A stretch of 64,000 nucleotides of DNA from Streptomyces sp. NBC_00306 (GTDB taxonomy: Bacteria; Actinomycetota; Actinomycetes; Streptomycetales; Streptomycetaceae), in NCBI RefSeq assembly GCF_036169555.1, contig NZ_CP108032.1:3038001-3102000 (forward strand), read 5' to 3'. The notes below the pieces were generated by a model that searched no databases, was not told the origin of the DNA, and saw only the letters and a list, made by a program, of their open reading frames with translations. The position numbers were made by a program, and so were the translations under genes. Below are positions 32,181 to 41,829 of this stretch, one piece after another (positions within the stretch are counted from its first letter, which is position 1; each line of letters begins with the position of its first letter).

Positions 32181-34421
32181 CTACTCCGGAGGGTTGCGCT
32201 GGTAGAAGTCTTTTGCATCTCTATGCAGGTCTGCGCCGTGGTCGTAGCCCACTTCGGACTGGTTGTGGACGTTCGTGCGCATATCCGTCTCGTTTGCACC
32301 AGCCGGCATGCCGGCCACGGACAGGCCGTTGAGCGCCTGCTCGGTGGCGTTCTGCCGGGCGTCGAACGAGGCCTTTCCCGCCTCGTCCGCCGTCTCCGCC
32401 GCGGTGTTCCGCTCCGCTCCCTCGACCACCTCGCCCACCACCATCTCGGTGACGCCATTGATGATCTCCCCCGCCACAGGGACCCGCTCGGTCGCCAGTC
32501 CGACCGTGGAGCCGAAGACCGAGTTGAACATGTCGGCACGCTTCTGCAACTGCTCGTTGTAGTCCTTGTCGCTCAACTGCCCGCCGGTGACGATCTCGTC
32601 GTGCCGCGCGCCGCCCAGGATGCCCTCGATGGTTCCTGTGCCAAAAGCGATGTTCCCGAGGTTCACGGCCGACGTACCGGAGAACCTGTCCGGGTGCTTC
32701 ACGACGTCGTTCATCAACGTCGCCGAATAGTTCTCCGCCCCGAGGGTCGCCTCGGCATACGACTCCGGGTTCCGGCCCAGCACGTCCAGGAACTCGACGG
32801 TCGCCATGGCGTCGAAATTCTGCGGATGCCCGTACAACTCCGCGAACGTATTGCCCTGCCGCAGCGTGTTGTTGATCTCCGGCATGTACTCGCCCGCCAT
32901 GCGCCCCATGCTGTCGGCCATCTTGTCGTCCATCAGCTTGGGGTCCCCCGCCAGCGAGTTGACCACCTTCTCCATGATGGCCAGGCGTTCCGGGGTGTGC
33001 TCCGGGTGCGGGGACACCGGGCCGTGGTCGAACGGCATGCCCGTCGTCGCCGCCTCCAGCGCGTGGCCGAGCGCGTCCTTGCCGAAGACCTTGTCCTCGC
33101 CCGCGGTCATCGGGGACGTCGCGTCGGGGATCCAGGTGCGGGCGCCCTCGCCCTTGCCGTCGGAGCCCATGCCCATCAGGTAGTCGAGGTTGGTCATGCT
33201 CTCGCCGGGACCCGCGACGTTCGCCTGGAGGAAGGCGGTGGAGGCGTCGGGGTTGCGGCCGTACGCCTCCAGGAGGCCCGTGAGCGGGTCCCAGCCGCCT
33301 CCGCCGGTCGTGTCGGCGTTGAGGCCGAAGCCCTTCATGCCCGCGTAGCTGCCGTCCGGGCGGGACCAGGCGCCGCCGTCCAACTCCCGTTCGTACGCGA
33401 TCATGTCGTTGCCGACCTTGTCGAGAAAGCCCTTCTCGTACGTGCCGTGGCGCAAGAGGGTGCCGAGCACCTGGTAGCCCTTGGGCTCGATGCGGTTGCC
33501 CAGCATCTCCAGGTCGAGGTTGCTGCGCCCGAGCTTCATCAGCTCCTGGGTGTACTCGTCGCCGAGCTTCGGCTGCGCGGTGGCGAGCGCGACGCCCATG
33601 CTGTCCTGGATGCTGCGGGCGAGCTGGAGCTGGGTGCCGCCCTCCGCGGTGCCGTCCAGGGAGATCTGTGCCTGGAACCTGAGCGCGCCCTCGGGACCGA
33701 GGTCGCGGTAGAGCTTGGTGGCGAAGGGCTGGTCGTCCGCGTTGTACTTGAGGATCGTGCGGAGCTCCTTGAGCTCCTCCTCCGACAGCTCCTTGCCCTC
33801 CTTGTAGAGCTTGAGGCTCCGCTGGGCGAGTTCGGCGGCGCGCTCCTCCTGGGCCGCGTCGAGCGAGTCGTAGTTCGTGTGCCCGAAGTTGTTCGGGTCG
33901 TTGCCGTGCGACTTGCCGAGCGCCCGCGACACCGAGGCGTCGATCTCCGACGCGTGTCCGATCAGTCCGGCCACACGGTCGGCGAGGGCCTGGGCCGCGT
34001 CCCGCTGTGCCTGTGTCCGCTCGTCGGTGTCGCCCCGTACGTGCGGGAAGAACCAGCGCACGGCCCCGCCGCCGATGTCCTCGATCCGGCAGCCGAGATT
34101 GGCCGCGTCCGTGCCGACGGCCGTCTTCACCTTCTTCTGGATGCCGACGAGTTCGGAGTGGGCGTCCTCGAGGAGCTGGTACGTCGTCCGGGCCTGCGCC
34201 TGGGCGTCGGCGAACTCCTTCTTCGTCTTGCGGACGAAGTCGCGGGTCACCGTGGCGTTGTCGCCTTGCCAGCGCGCCCGCTCCGACTTGGCGTACATAC
34301 CGCTGTCGGCGTTGCCCGCCAGCTTCTTGAGGCTGTCGGCGACCTTCTTCCAGTCCGCGACGGCCGCGCCCAGCTTGCCGAGATCGACCTCGACGAGGTC
34401 TGTGAGAGTGAGGCTGCCCAC
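32181..34421 (-). CDS. Large WXG100/LXG-like protein, possible type VII secretion substrate
   Basis: A 746-residue protein. The first ~110 residues form a helical hairpin with W51-Q-G53, the WXG turn of ESX proteins (KSERARWQGDNATVTRDFV). A long helical, Asp/Asn-rich region follows, and the C-terminus holds GEIINGVTEMVVGEVVEG and a charged tail with YDHGADLHRDAKDFYQ. I place it with actinobacterial DUF6571-type proteins tentatively. GTG 34421 (GTGGGCAGCCTC) with AGGGGAA upstream is chosen over the open extension to 34973, which is the upstream gene read out of frame. Effector or cell-surface function is inferred from operon context. Confidence 0.8.
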   Translation of the reverse strand: MGSLTLTDLVEVDLGKLGAAVADWKKVADSLKKLAGNADSGMYAKSERARWQGDNATVTRDFVRKTKKEFADAQAQARTTYQLLEDAHSELVGIQKKVKTAVGTDAANLGCRIEDIGGGAVRWFFPHVRGDTDERTQAQRDAAQALADRVAGLIGHASEIDASVSRALGKSHGNDPNNFGHTNYDSLDAAQEERAAELAQRSLKLYKEGKELSEEELKELRTILKYNADDQPFATKLYRDLGPEGALRFQAQISLDGTAEGGTQLQLARSIQDSMGVALATAQPKLGDEYTQELMKLGRSNLDLEMLGNRIEPKGYQVLGTLLRHGTYEKGFLDKVGNDMIAYERELDGGAWSRPDGSYAGMKGFGLNADTTGGGGWDPLTGLLEAYGRNPDASTAFLQANVAGPGESMTNLDYLMGMGSDGKGEGARTWIPDATSPMTAGEDKVFGKDALGHALEAATTGMPFDHGPVSPHPEHTPERLAIMEKVVNSLAGDPKLMDDKMADSMGRMAGEYMPEINNTLRQGNTFAELYGHPQNFDAMATVEFLDVLGRNPESYAEATLGAENYSATLMNDVVKHPDRFSGTSAVNLGNIAFGTGTIEGILGGARHDEIVTGGQLSDKDYNEQLQKRADMFNSVFGSTVGLATERVPVAGEIINGVTEMVVGEVVEGAERNTAAETADEAGKASFDARQNATEQALNGLSVAGMPAGANETDMRTNVHNQSEVGYDHGADLHRDAKDFYQRNPPE

Positions 34422-34462
34422 CGCTGTTCCCCTGTTCCCCTGTTCCGCCCGTTTCCCCGCGC

Positions 34463-34936
34463 CTACTTGAAGTACTCGTTGATCTTCGACCAGGACTCCG
34501 CGCTGCCGTCCCGATGCCGCAGGGAAGCGGCGATCTGGGCGTCGTCGTTCGCGTGCTGCCCCTTGCTGTAGTCGAGGTGGTTGGAGATGTGCGCGCAGGC
34601 CTGCAGCAGGGTCTTCAGGGACGTGTCCCACATGCTGAGGGCGGTTCCGAGGGCCGGGCCCAGGGCGAAGTGGTTCCGCGAGAGCTCCGAAGAGGCCTGC
34701 ATCGTCGATCCCGCCCCGCTCTTGTCCGCCCCCATCCCGGCGAGGTCCGCACCCTTGCCCAGCTCGCCGTGCAGAATGAACGCCTCGTGCCCGACGGCTC
34801 CCAGGTCGTCCTGGTTCACGACGAGTCCGCCCGTGCCGGACCCTCCCGGGTCCGCGGGCACTTGATTGAGCTGCATCCCGGTCGGCTGTTGCCCGCCCGC
34901 CGTGCTCTTGAGCTGCTCCCAGTCGTCCCACGCCAT
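34463..34936 (-). CDS. Small ESX/WXG-associated protein
   Basis: A 157-residue protein, first gene of the T7SS-like operon. N-terminal MAWDDWEQLK, glycine-rich linker, then helical region with SMWDTSLKTLLQACAHISNHLDYSKGQH and C-terminal KINEYFK. Size and helical content fit an ESX partner or chaperone for the downstream WXG protein, although no WXG triplet is present. ATG 34936 follows GGGGGAGGAA. The promoter should lie in 34937-35150. Confidence 0.75.
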   Translation of the reverse strand: MAWDDWEQLKSTAGGQQPTGMQLNQVPADPGGSGTGGLVVNQDDLGAVGHEAFILHGELGKGADLAGMGADKSGAGSTMQASSELSRNHFALGPALGTALSMWDTSLKTLLQACAHISNHLDYSKGQHANDDAQIAASLRHRDGSAESWSKINEYFK

Positions 34937-35150
34937 GAAGGTTCCTCCCCCGCGCGTCCCGTCGTATGGGCACACTGCGGCTCGAACCTAGTGAACGGCT
35001 TCACTCACTTGCAAGTGCTACGGGTCATGCGCGTTCAGCTGTTCCCCGCCTCCAGCACGGCGGAAGCGGGGAGTCGACAGCGGGGAATCGGTCGATCCCG
35101 GGTCCGGTGCGGCCGGGGCGGTGTTCAGGAGGGACCGCCCGGGACACGGC

Positions 35151-37466
35151 CTAGCCCTGGGGAACAGCCACCGCCGCCTGCGGTCTGATCGGGAGTCTGT
35201 TGATCGGTCTGCCCGTCGCCGCCCGTACCGCCGCCGCCACCGCCGCCGGGGACGTCACCACCGGGACCGCGCTGGCCGGTTTGGCTCCGAACGGGGCCAC
35301 CACGTCCCGTTCCTCGACCAGCTTCACGATCCGGATGTCCGGGGCGTCCAGGGAGGTCGGGAGGGCGTAGCCCGTCAGGTCCGGGTGGCGGACCAGGCCG
35401 CGGGCCGTGCGGAGGTTTTCGGTGAGGGCCGTGCCGACGCCCTGGGTGACGCCCGCCTCGATGCGGCTGGCGAGCTGGGCGGGGTTCAGGATGCGGCCCA
35501 CGTCCTGGGCCACCGCCATTTCGACCACGCGGATCGAGCCGAGCTCGATGTCCACGTCGACCACCGCGCGCACCGCGCAGAACGCCATGCCCACGAACGC
35601 GTCGCCCTGGCCCGAGCCGTCGAGAGGTTCCGTGGGGTGCGGGCGGCACTGGGCGGTCGCCCACAGTTCCTTGCCGTCCAGCGCTTCCGTGACGGTCGTG
35701 GACAGCACTCCGTCGTACGACGTGATCTTGCCGTCGGTGATCTGGAGCAGCTCGGTGGACATGCCGAACTTGTGGGCCAGCGGCTGGAGCAGCTGTGTGC
35801 GGACCATCTTCGCGGCCCGCTCCACCGCGCCGCCAGAGACCCAGGTGTGGCGGCCGTGGGCCGCCGGGCCGGCCGGGGGCTGGTCCGTGTCGACCGAGGC
35901 CACGTGGACCTCTTCGACGCCGAGCGTCTCCTGGACGATCTGGCGGGCGAGCGTGGAGAAGCCCTGGCCCGTCTCGACGGCCGCGCAGATGACGGTGGCG
36001 ACCCCGTCGTGCACCTTGACGGTCGCGGTGGAGACCTCGTCGGTGCCCTCGGCGCCGAGCATGTGCACCATGCCCAGCGCGTAGCCGACGCCCCGGCGGA
36101 CGGCGCCCGGTTCGCCGGCGCCCTCGGGTCCGCCGGGCAGGAGCCAGTCGTCCTCCGGCGAGTCCTTGGGCAGGGACGGGAGCGGGAAGTCCCGTACGGC
36201 CTGGAGCAGTTCGGCCACCGGGGCCGGGCAGGTGACCGTCTGGCCGGTGGGGAGGATGTCGCCGGTCGCGAGGACGTTGCGCAGCCGGACCTCGGTCGGG
36301 TCGAGTCCCAGCTTCGCGGACAGCTTGTCCATCTGGGCCTCGTAGGCCGCGCACACCTGCATGGCTCCCTCGCCGCGCACATGGCCGGAGGGCGGGTTGT
36401 TCGTGCGGACGGCCCAGCCCTCGATGAAGGCGTGCGGGACGACGTAGGGGCCGCAGGCGAACGCGACGGCCGCGGCGAGGGATTCGGAGGAAGCGTCGGC
36501 GTACGCGCCAGCGTCCAGCAGCAGTTGGGCCTCGACCTTCACCAGGCGGCCCTCGGCGTCCGCGTGGTGGCGGTAGCGCAGCAGGGTCGGGTGGCGGTGG
36601 GCGTGGCCGAGGAAGGACTCCTCGCGGGTGGCCGTCAGTTTGACCGGGCAGCCGGTCTTCAGCGCGAGCAGGCCGAGCGGGAGCTGGAAGCCGGGATCCT
36701 CGCGGTCGCCGGTGGCGCCGGGGACGCCCGTCACGACGACCTTCACCCGCTCGGCGTCCAGGCCGAAGCACGAGGCGGCCAGGTCGCGGTCGGTGTGCGG
36801 GTCGGTGGAGGCGACGTACAGCTCGACCCCGCCGTCGGGGCGCGGGACGGCGAGACCGGCCTCCGCGCCGATGGGCGCGGGGTCCTGGCGGCCGATCCGG
36901 TACAGGCCCTCGACGACGATGTCGCCCGCGATGTCCGGGTCGCCGTAGCGCAGCGGGATGTGCCGGATCAGGTTGCCGTCGGGGTGCAGGGGTTCGGCGG
37001 CGAAGGCCTTCTCGGGGTCGGTGACCGGTTCGAGCACCTCGTACTCGACGGCGATGGCGGCTGCCGCGAGACGGGCGGTGTCGGGGTGGTCGGCGGCCAC
37101 GGCCGCGAGCGCCTCACCGTGGTGGCGGACGATCTCGGAGGCGAAGACGGGGCGGTCGGCGATGCGCCTGCCGTACGCGGTGTCGCCCGGAATGTCCTCG
37201 TGCGTCACCACGGCGCGTACGCCCGGCATCTCCTGCGCCGCAGAGGTGTCGATCGACAGAATCCGGGCGTGCGGGTGCGGGGAGCGCAGGATGGCCGCCC
37301 ACAGCAGGCCCTCGGCCCACAGGTCGGAGGCGTACGGGAAGGTGCCCTCGGTCTTGGCCCGGGCGTCGGCGGGAGGCAGGGAGGCACCGAGGCCGTGGGT
37401 CGGCTGGTCGGGGCGGGGTGTACCGGCCGTCTGGGGCGTCGCGGTGGTGGCCGCGTCACTGGTCAC
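35151..37466 (-). CDS. Xanthine dehydrogenase-family molybdopterin-binding subunit
   Basis: A 771-residue large subunit of the aldehyde oxidase/xanthine dehydrogenase family: N-terminal a/b-hammerhead domain (about 40-150) then the MoCo-binding domain. Features seen: VRGEGAMQVCAAYE and AVETGQGFSTLARQI. The usual GGxFGGK loop is GVPGATGDREDPGF here and the AFRGFGxPQ loop is HVRGEGAMQ, so substrate and activity are uncertain. The GTG start at 37466 overlaps the 2Fe-2S subunit stop, giving the gene order FAD - FeS - Mo in a coupled operon. It would oxidise a purine or aldehyde-type substrate in the cytoplasm. Confidence 0.88.
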   Translation of the reverse strand: MTSDAATTATPQTAGTPRPDQPTHGLGASLPPADARAKTEGTFPYASDLWAEGLLWAAILRSPHPHARILSIDTSAAQEMPGVRAVVTHEDIPGDTAYGRRIADRPVFASEIVRHHGEALAAVAADHPDTARLAAAAIAVEYEVLEPVTDPEKAFAAEPLHPDGNLIRHIPLRYGDPDIAGDIVVEGLYRIGRQDPAPIGAEAGLAVPRPDGGVELYVASTDPHTDRDLAASCFGLDAERVKVVVTGVPGATGDREDPGFQLPLGLLALKTGCPVKLTATREESFLGHAHRHPTLLRYRHHADAEGRLVKVEAQLLLDAGAYADASSESLAAAVAFACGPYVVPHAFIEGWAVRTNNPPSGHVRGEGAMQVCAAYEAQMDKLSAKLGLDPTEVRLRNVLATGDILPTGQTVTCPAPVAELLQAVRDFPLPSLPKDSPEDDWLLPGGPEGAGEPGAVRRGVGYALGMVHMLGAEGTDEVSTATVKVHDGVATVICAAVETGQGFSTLARQIVQETLGVEEVHVASVDTDQPPAGPAAHGRHTWVSGGAVERAAKMVRTQLLQPLAHKFGMSTELLQITDGKITSYDGVLSTTVTEALDGKELWATAQCRPHPTEPLDGSGQGDAFVGMAFCAVRAVVDVDIELGSIRVVEMAVAQDVGRILNPAQLASRIEAGVTQGVGTALTENLRTARGLVRHPDLTGYALPTSLDAPDIRIVKLVEERDVVAPFGAKPASAVPVVTSPAAVAAAVRAATGRPINRLPIRPQAAVAVPQG

Positions 37467-38893
37467 GCCATGCCTCCGTCGTGCGGGTGGGGCTGCACAC
37501 TACCGGCACCGGGCGGCGCCTGGTGCGGAATGCGCGCTTCCTCACTCGCCTCGGCGGCGGCCGCCGCGCTCGCTCCGCGCTCGGCGACGACCTCCTTCAC
37601 GGCGTCGAGCACGCCGCGATAGCCCGAGCAGCGGCAGAGGTTGCCGCAGAGGGCCTGGCGGGTCTCGAGCTCCGAGGGGGCGTGGTTGCCCTCCAGCAGG
37701 TCGTGCACGGTCATCGCGATACCGGGGATACAGAAGCCGCACTGGACGGCGCCGCAGGCCGCGAGGGCGCGCTGCACGTCGGACGGTTCGCCGTCGCCGG
37801 CGAGCCCTTCGACCGTACGGACCTCGGATCCGGCGGCGGTCGCCGCCGGGACCAGGCAGGAGGCGACGAGACGGCCGTCGACCTGGACGTTGCAGGCGCC
37901 GCACTCGCCCTGGGAGCAGCCGTCCTTGGCGCCGGCGAGGCCGAGGCGCTCGCGCAGCACGTAGAGCAGCGACTCGCCGATCCAGGCGTCGGTGACGGGC
38001 CGGTCGGCCCCGTTGACGCGCAGGACGTAGGAGGTGGGCGGGTGCTCCTCGGTGCCGGTCGAGGAGAGGGGAGCATCCGCTGAAGCGGCGGGCTCGGGGG
38101 ACGAGGCGGGCTCGGGGGGCGAGGCGGAAGCGGAGGGCTCCGGGGCGTACGCGTCCCGCGACGGCTCCCCCGCGCTCTCCTCCTCGCGCCGCTCGGCCGA
38201 CGCGTGCTCGGCCGACGCGTGCTCGGCCGACGCGTGCTCGGCCGGGGCGTCCTCCGCCGGCGGCGGCTCCGCGGCCTCAGGCTCTGGCGTGCGCTCGTCG
38301 TCCGCGGCGCTCCCGCCGGCGGGCGCGGTGGCCCAGGGCGCGGGTGCGCCGCCGGGCAGCGTCGCCGGTGCCTCGCTCGCCCACGGCGCGGACGCGCCGC
38401 CCGGCAGGGTCGCCGGTGCGGAGCCCCACTGGGACTGGAGCAGAGAGGCGGCGAACTCGCCCGACTCCTCCGGCAGATCGCCCTGGGCGACCGGGATGGT
38501 CCACTGGCCGGTCACGTCGGAGGCGGGTGCGGGCTCGCCCTCGGTGAAGCTCCACTGGCCGGTGACGTGCGCGTCAGCGGAGTACCGGTCCGTGTACTGC
38601 TCACCGTGGCCGGCGGACCCGCCCGGTTCGGGCCACTGCACGGTCTCGGGCTCGCCGGTGGGCTGCTGGACGTGCCAGCCCTCGGGCACCGATGGGTCGG
38701 ACACCGGCGTCAACGGCATGATCATCGGCGGTACGTAGCCGTGCCCGGGTGCCGCGAGCGGCGCGCCGTCCTGCGAGCCCTCGGGGGGCAGTTGGAAGAA
38801 GCCGGTCGCCTCGGCGTCGTACTCGCCCTGAGGCGTCGGCTCCCAGCCGCCGTGCTCCGGCGCCCGCCCCCGCGGATTCTCTTCGTTGCTCAC
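37463..38893 (-). CDS. 2Fe-2S subunit of XDH-type enzyme with long disordered N-terminus
   Basis: A 476-residue protein. Its last ~170 residues are a full XdhC/CoxS-type iron-sulfur subunit: first cluster CSQGECGACNV...SC, second cluster CGAVQCGFCIPG...CGNLCRCSGY. The preceding ~290 residues are low-complexity and acidic, with two APATLPGGA repeats, two TGQW motifs, and the tandem AEHAS repeated three times; such an extension is absent from standard family members of about 170 residues. GTG 38893 overlaps the FAD subunit stop. The extension may tether the enzyme or mediate interactions (inference). Confidence 0.9.
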   Translation of the reverse strand: MSNEENPRGRAPEHGGWEPTPQGEYDAEATGFFQLPPEGSQDGAPLAAPGHGYVPPMIMPLTPVSDPSVPEGWHVQQPTGEPETVQWPEPGGSAGHGEQYTDRYSADAHVTGQWSFTEGEPAPASDVTGQWTIPVAQGDLPEESGEFAASLLQSQWGSAPATLPGGASAPWASEAPATLPGGAPAPWATAPAGGSAADDERTPEPEAAEPPPAEDAPAEHASAEHASAEHASAERREEESAGEPSRDAYAPEPSASASPPEPASSPEPAASADAPLSSTGTEEHPPTSYVLRVNGADRPVTDAWIGESLLYVLRERLGLAGAKDGCSQGECGACNVQVDGRLVASCLVPAATAAGSEVRTVEGLAGDGEPSDVQRALAACGAVQCGFCIPGIAMTVHDLLEGNHAPSELETRQALCGNLCRCSGYRGVLDAVKEVVAERGASAAAAAEASEEARIPHQAPPGAGSVQPHPHDGGMA

Positions 38894-39786
38894 GACAGCG
38901 CCCTCCCCAGTGCACGTCGGGCCAGCGCGGCGACGGTGCGCCGCAGATGCAGTACGGCGGGCGGCAGCACGGGCTGCTCCTCGCCCGGCGCGGCCGGGGC
39001 CGGGTCGGGGATGCACGCCGCCGCGACGTACTCCCCGAAGGCCGCCAGTGCCTCGCCCGCGAGTCCGCGCTCGCCGTCCCAGTCGATCAGTGACGCGATC
39101 CAGCGCTCGGCCTCCAGCGGCCGCAGCGGCATCGGCGCGATCGCACCGACCGCGCAGCGCACCCCGCGCCGCACCGGGTCGAGGACGACCGCGACGGACG
39201 CGGTGGCGCGGCCGGGGCCGGTGCGGCCGGTGGCCTTCACGAAGACCTGCGGGGCGTGCAGCAGGGGCACCCGTACGAAGCCGATGAGTTCGGCCGGTCC
39301 GAGCATCTCGCGGCCCGCGAGCAAGTGGGACACCGGGATCTCCCGGCGGCTGCCGCCGGGTCCCGCGATGACGAGGTCCGCCTCCAGGGCGGCCAGGACG
39401 GGCAGGGTGTCGCCGGTCGGGGCCGCGGTGGCGATGTTGCCGCCCAGGGTGCCCGCGTTGCGGATCTGGGGCGGGCCGGCGGCGCGCGCGGACGCGGCGA
39501 GTGCGGGGATGAGGGCGGCGAAGTCGGGGCGTCCCATGCGGGCGTGGGTGAGGCCGGCGCCGAGCAGGGCGTGTCCGTCCAGGTAGCGCCAGCCGCGGAT
39601 CTCGCTGATGCGGCCGAGGCCGACGAGTCCTGCGGGGCGCAGCTGGCCCCGGTTGACGGCGGCCATGAGGTCGGTGCCACCGGCGACCGGCACGGCGGCG
39701 GGCATGTCGGTCAGCGCCGCCACGGCCTCGTCGAGCGAAGCCGGCAGCGTCACCGACTGCGATGTCTGCGGTGCGTGCGTGGTCAC
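38890..39786 (-). CDS. FAD-binding subunit of XDH-type enzyme
   Basis: A 298-residue CoxM/XdhB-type flavoprotein. The FAD-binding segments are VPVAGGTDLMAAVNRGQ (about 30-46) and QIRNAGTLGGNIATAAPTGD (about 108-127). GTG 39786 is preceded by GGAAGGGG; the longer open frame upstream overlaps the terminator hairpin at 39903 and is rejected. It is the promoter-proximal gene of the three-subunit operon. Confidence 0.9.
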   Translation of the reverse strand: MTTHAPQTSQSVTLPASLDEAVAALTDMPAAVPVAGGTDLMAAVNRGQLRPAGLVGLGRISEIRGWRYLDGHALLGAGLTHARMGRPDFAALIPALAASARAAGPPQIRNAGTLGGNIATAAPTGDTLPVLAALEADLVIAGPGGSRREIPVSHLLAGREMLGPAELIGFVRVPLLHAPQVFVKATGRTGPGRATASVAVVLDPVRRGVRCAVGAIAPMPLRPLEAERWIASLIDWDGERGLAGEALAAFGEYVAAACIPDPAPAAPGEEQPVLPPAVLHLRRTVAALARRALGRALS

Positions 39787-39902
39787 CCAGCTGCCCCTTC
39801 CCGGTGTCCGGCTGTCCCGCCCGTGCTGGCCGTACCGTACGTGCTCACAGCCCGGACGTGGCAACTCTGGCACATCTTCCGAGCCGACCGACGAACGGGT
39901 CC

Positions 39903-39937
39903 GCGAAGGGTGCATCCGCACCGGATGCACCCTTCGC
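39903..39937 (-). terminator. Terminator-like hairpin after the ABC/GH20 operon
   Basis: GCGAAGGGTGCATCC and GGATGCACCCTTCGC form a perfect 15-bp stem with a 5-nt loop. It lies about 135 bp after the hexosaminidase stop on the minus strand and upstream of the XDH operon. The 39787-40072 gap holds nothing else I can assign. Confidence 0.85.
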
Positions 39938-40072
39938 TCGGTCTTCGTCCTATTTGGAACGCCATCGGAATCACAGGCGGATTGCCACTCTTCGGTGACC
40001 GTTGCGGGTATTCCTCACGGCCCTACCACCGTGACAGGATGCGCGGCCCCGAGCACCGGGCTTGCGCCGGGC

Positions 40073-41779
40073 TCACACGTTTGGGGGCGCACCCTCGATC
40101 GGGCGTCCGAGACTGCCCGTCATTCCTTCGGGCAGAGGGCGCTTCTGCCACGGCAACGGGCCGCCGGGCGGCCGGTAGTCGACGCCGAGTGCGTCAAGGC
40201 GGCGGTAGTGCACGGTCATGCGTCCCTCGAAGTCCGCGAAGTCCCGTTCGCCGGACGCGGGCAGCGCCGACCAGGCGACCTCGGCGAAGGCCGCGAGCCG
40301 CGGGAAGACCTGGTAGTCGACGCGGGCCCGGTTCTGCATCACCTCGGTCCAGACGTTGGCCTGGGTGCCCATGATGTGCGCGGCCGCCTCCGGGGACAGC
40401 CCCGGCGGAACGGGTTCGAAGCGGTAGACGTCCTCCAGGGTGCGGACGTAGCCGATGGGCATGGGCTCGTCGGGGCCGCCGTCCTGCCGGTGGTCCAGAT
40501 ACACCTGCTGTTCGGGGCACATCACGACGTCGTGGCCGGCCTCCGCCGCCGCGATACCGCCCGCATAGCCGCGCCAGGAGGAGACGGCGGCGCCGGGTGC
40601 GAGACCGCCCTCCAGGATCTCGTCCCAGCCGATCAGCCGGCGGCCGCGGGCGGACAGCCAAGTGTCGAAGTGCCGGATGAACCAGGACTGGAGCTCGTCC
40701 TCGTCGGCGAGGCCCAGCTCCGCGATACGGGCCTGGGCGGCCGGGGATGCCTTCCACTGGTCCTTGAGGCACTCGTCGCCTCCGATGTGGATGAACGTGG
40801 AGGGGAAGAGCGCCAGGACCTCCTCCAGCACGCCTTCGTAGAAGCGCAGGGTGCTGTCGGTGGGGGCCAGGACGTTCGGGTTGATGCCCCAGGTGTCCCA
40901 GACGGCCAGGGGCTTGCCGTCGGGAGAGGTGGGGACGTCGGTGTTGCCCAGTTCCGGGTACGCGGCGATGGCGGCCTGCGAGTGGCCGGGGATGTCGATC
41001 TCCGGGACGACGGTGATGTGCCGTTCGGCGGCGTACGCGACGATCTCGCGGATGTCGTCCTGGGTGTAGTAACCGCCGTGCGGGGTCTCGTCCCAGAGGT
41101 CGGAGGCCCGGTGGCCGTATTTGGTGCGCGTGCGCCAGGAGCCGATGTCGGTGAGACGGGGGTGGCGCTCGATCCGGATGCGCCAGCCCTGGTCGTCGGT
41201 GAGGTGGAAGTGGAAGACGTTCAGCTTGTGCGCGGCGAGCAGGTCGAGTTGGCGCAGCACGTCGGTCTTCGGCAGGAAGTGCCGTGAGACGTCGAGCATC
41301 ATGCCGCGCCAGGCGAACCGGGGACGGTCCGCGACGGCGATGCGCGGCAGGTCCCAGGTGCGGCCCGCGGGCGGCAGCGGCGCGGCGCGGAAGGCGTCGG
41401 GGCCCAGCAGTTGACGCAGGGTCTGCGCGCCCCAGAAGACACCGGCGGGGCTGCCGCCCTCGATGACGACCGCGGCACCCGTGGCGGAGCCGTCGGTGCA
41501 GAGCCGGTAGCCCTCGGGCCCCAGTTCCCGCTCCACGTCCGGGCTGATGCGCAGGGCGATGCCGTGCGGGTCCGCGCCGTCGGGGAAGGTGAGACCGGTG
41601 GCGGCGCCGAGCACGGCGCGCAGCCACCGGGCGGTGCTCTCGGTCCCTGCATCGGCGTCGAGGCGGGTGTGCGCGCCGAGCGCCAGCCGGCCGTTCCCGG
41701 GCCGGGCGGAGCCCTCCGGTGCGGCCCCGGGGGCCTCGACGAGCACGGGCCGGGGGATCAGGGACGCGTCGTCTTCCAT
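40073..41779 (-). CDS. GH20 beta-N-acetylhexosaminidase
   Basis: A 568-residue glycoside hydrolase family 20 enzyme that removes terminal GlcNAc/GalNAc from chitooligosaccharides or glycans. An N-terminal GH20b domain (about 15-145) precedes the TIM barrel. The catalytic Asp-Glu pair is in FIHIGGDECLKDQW; other family signatures are RGMMLDVSRHFLP, HFHLTDDQGWRI and VPEIDIPGHSQAAI. No signal peptide is visible, so it probably acts inside the cell on imported sugars. ATG 41779 has AAAGG upstream. It is the last gene of the ABC importer operon, 50 bp after the second permease. Confidence 0.93.
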   Translation of the reverse strand: MEDDASLIPRPVLVEAPGAAPEGSARPGNGRLALGAHTRLDADAGTESTARWLRAVLGAATGLTFPDGADPHGIALRISPDVERELGPEGYRLCTDGSATGAAVVIEGGSPAGVFWGAQTLRQLLGPDAFRAAPLPPAGRTWDLPRIAVADRPRFAWRGMMLDVSRHFLPKTDVLRQLDLLAAHKLNVFHFHLTDDQGWRIRIERHPRLTDIGSWRTRTKYGHRASDLWDETPHGGYYTQDDIREIVAYAAERHITVVPEIDIPGHSQAAIAAYPELGNTDVPTSPDGKPLAVWDTWGINPNVLAPTDSTLRFYEGVLEEVLALFPSTFIHIGGDECLKDQWKASPAAQARIAELGLADEDELQSWFIRHFDTWLSARGRRLIGWDEILEGGLAPGAAVSSWRGYAGGIAAAEAGHDVVMCPEQQVYLDHRQDGGPDEPMPIGYVRTLEDVYRFEPVPPGLSPEAAAHIMGTQANVWTEVMQNRARVDYQVFPRLAAFAEVAWSALPASGERDFADFEGRMTVHYRRLDALGVDYRPPGGPLPWQKRPLPEGMTGSLGRPIEGAPPNV

Positions 41780-41829
41780 GACGGCAGCCTTTCAGGGTGG
41801 GAGCGGGGTGGGGCGGGCGGGCTGCCGTG

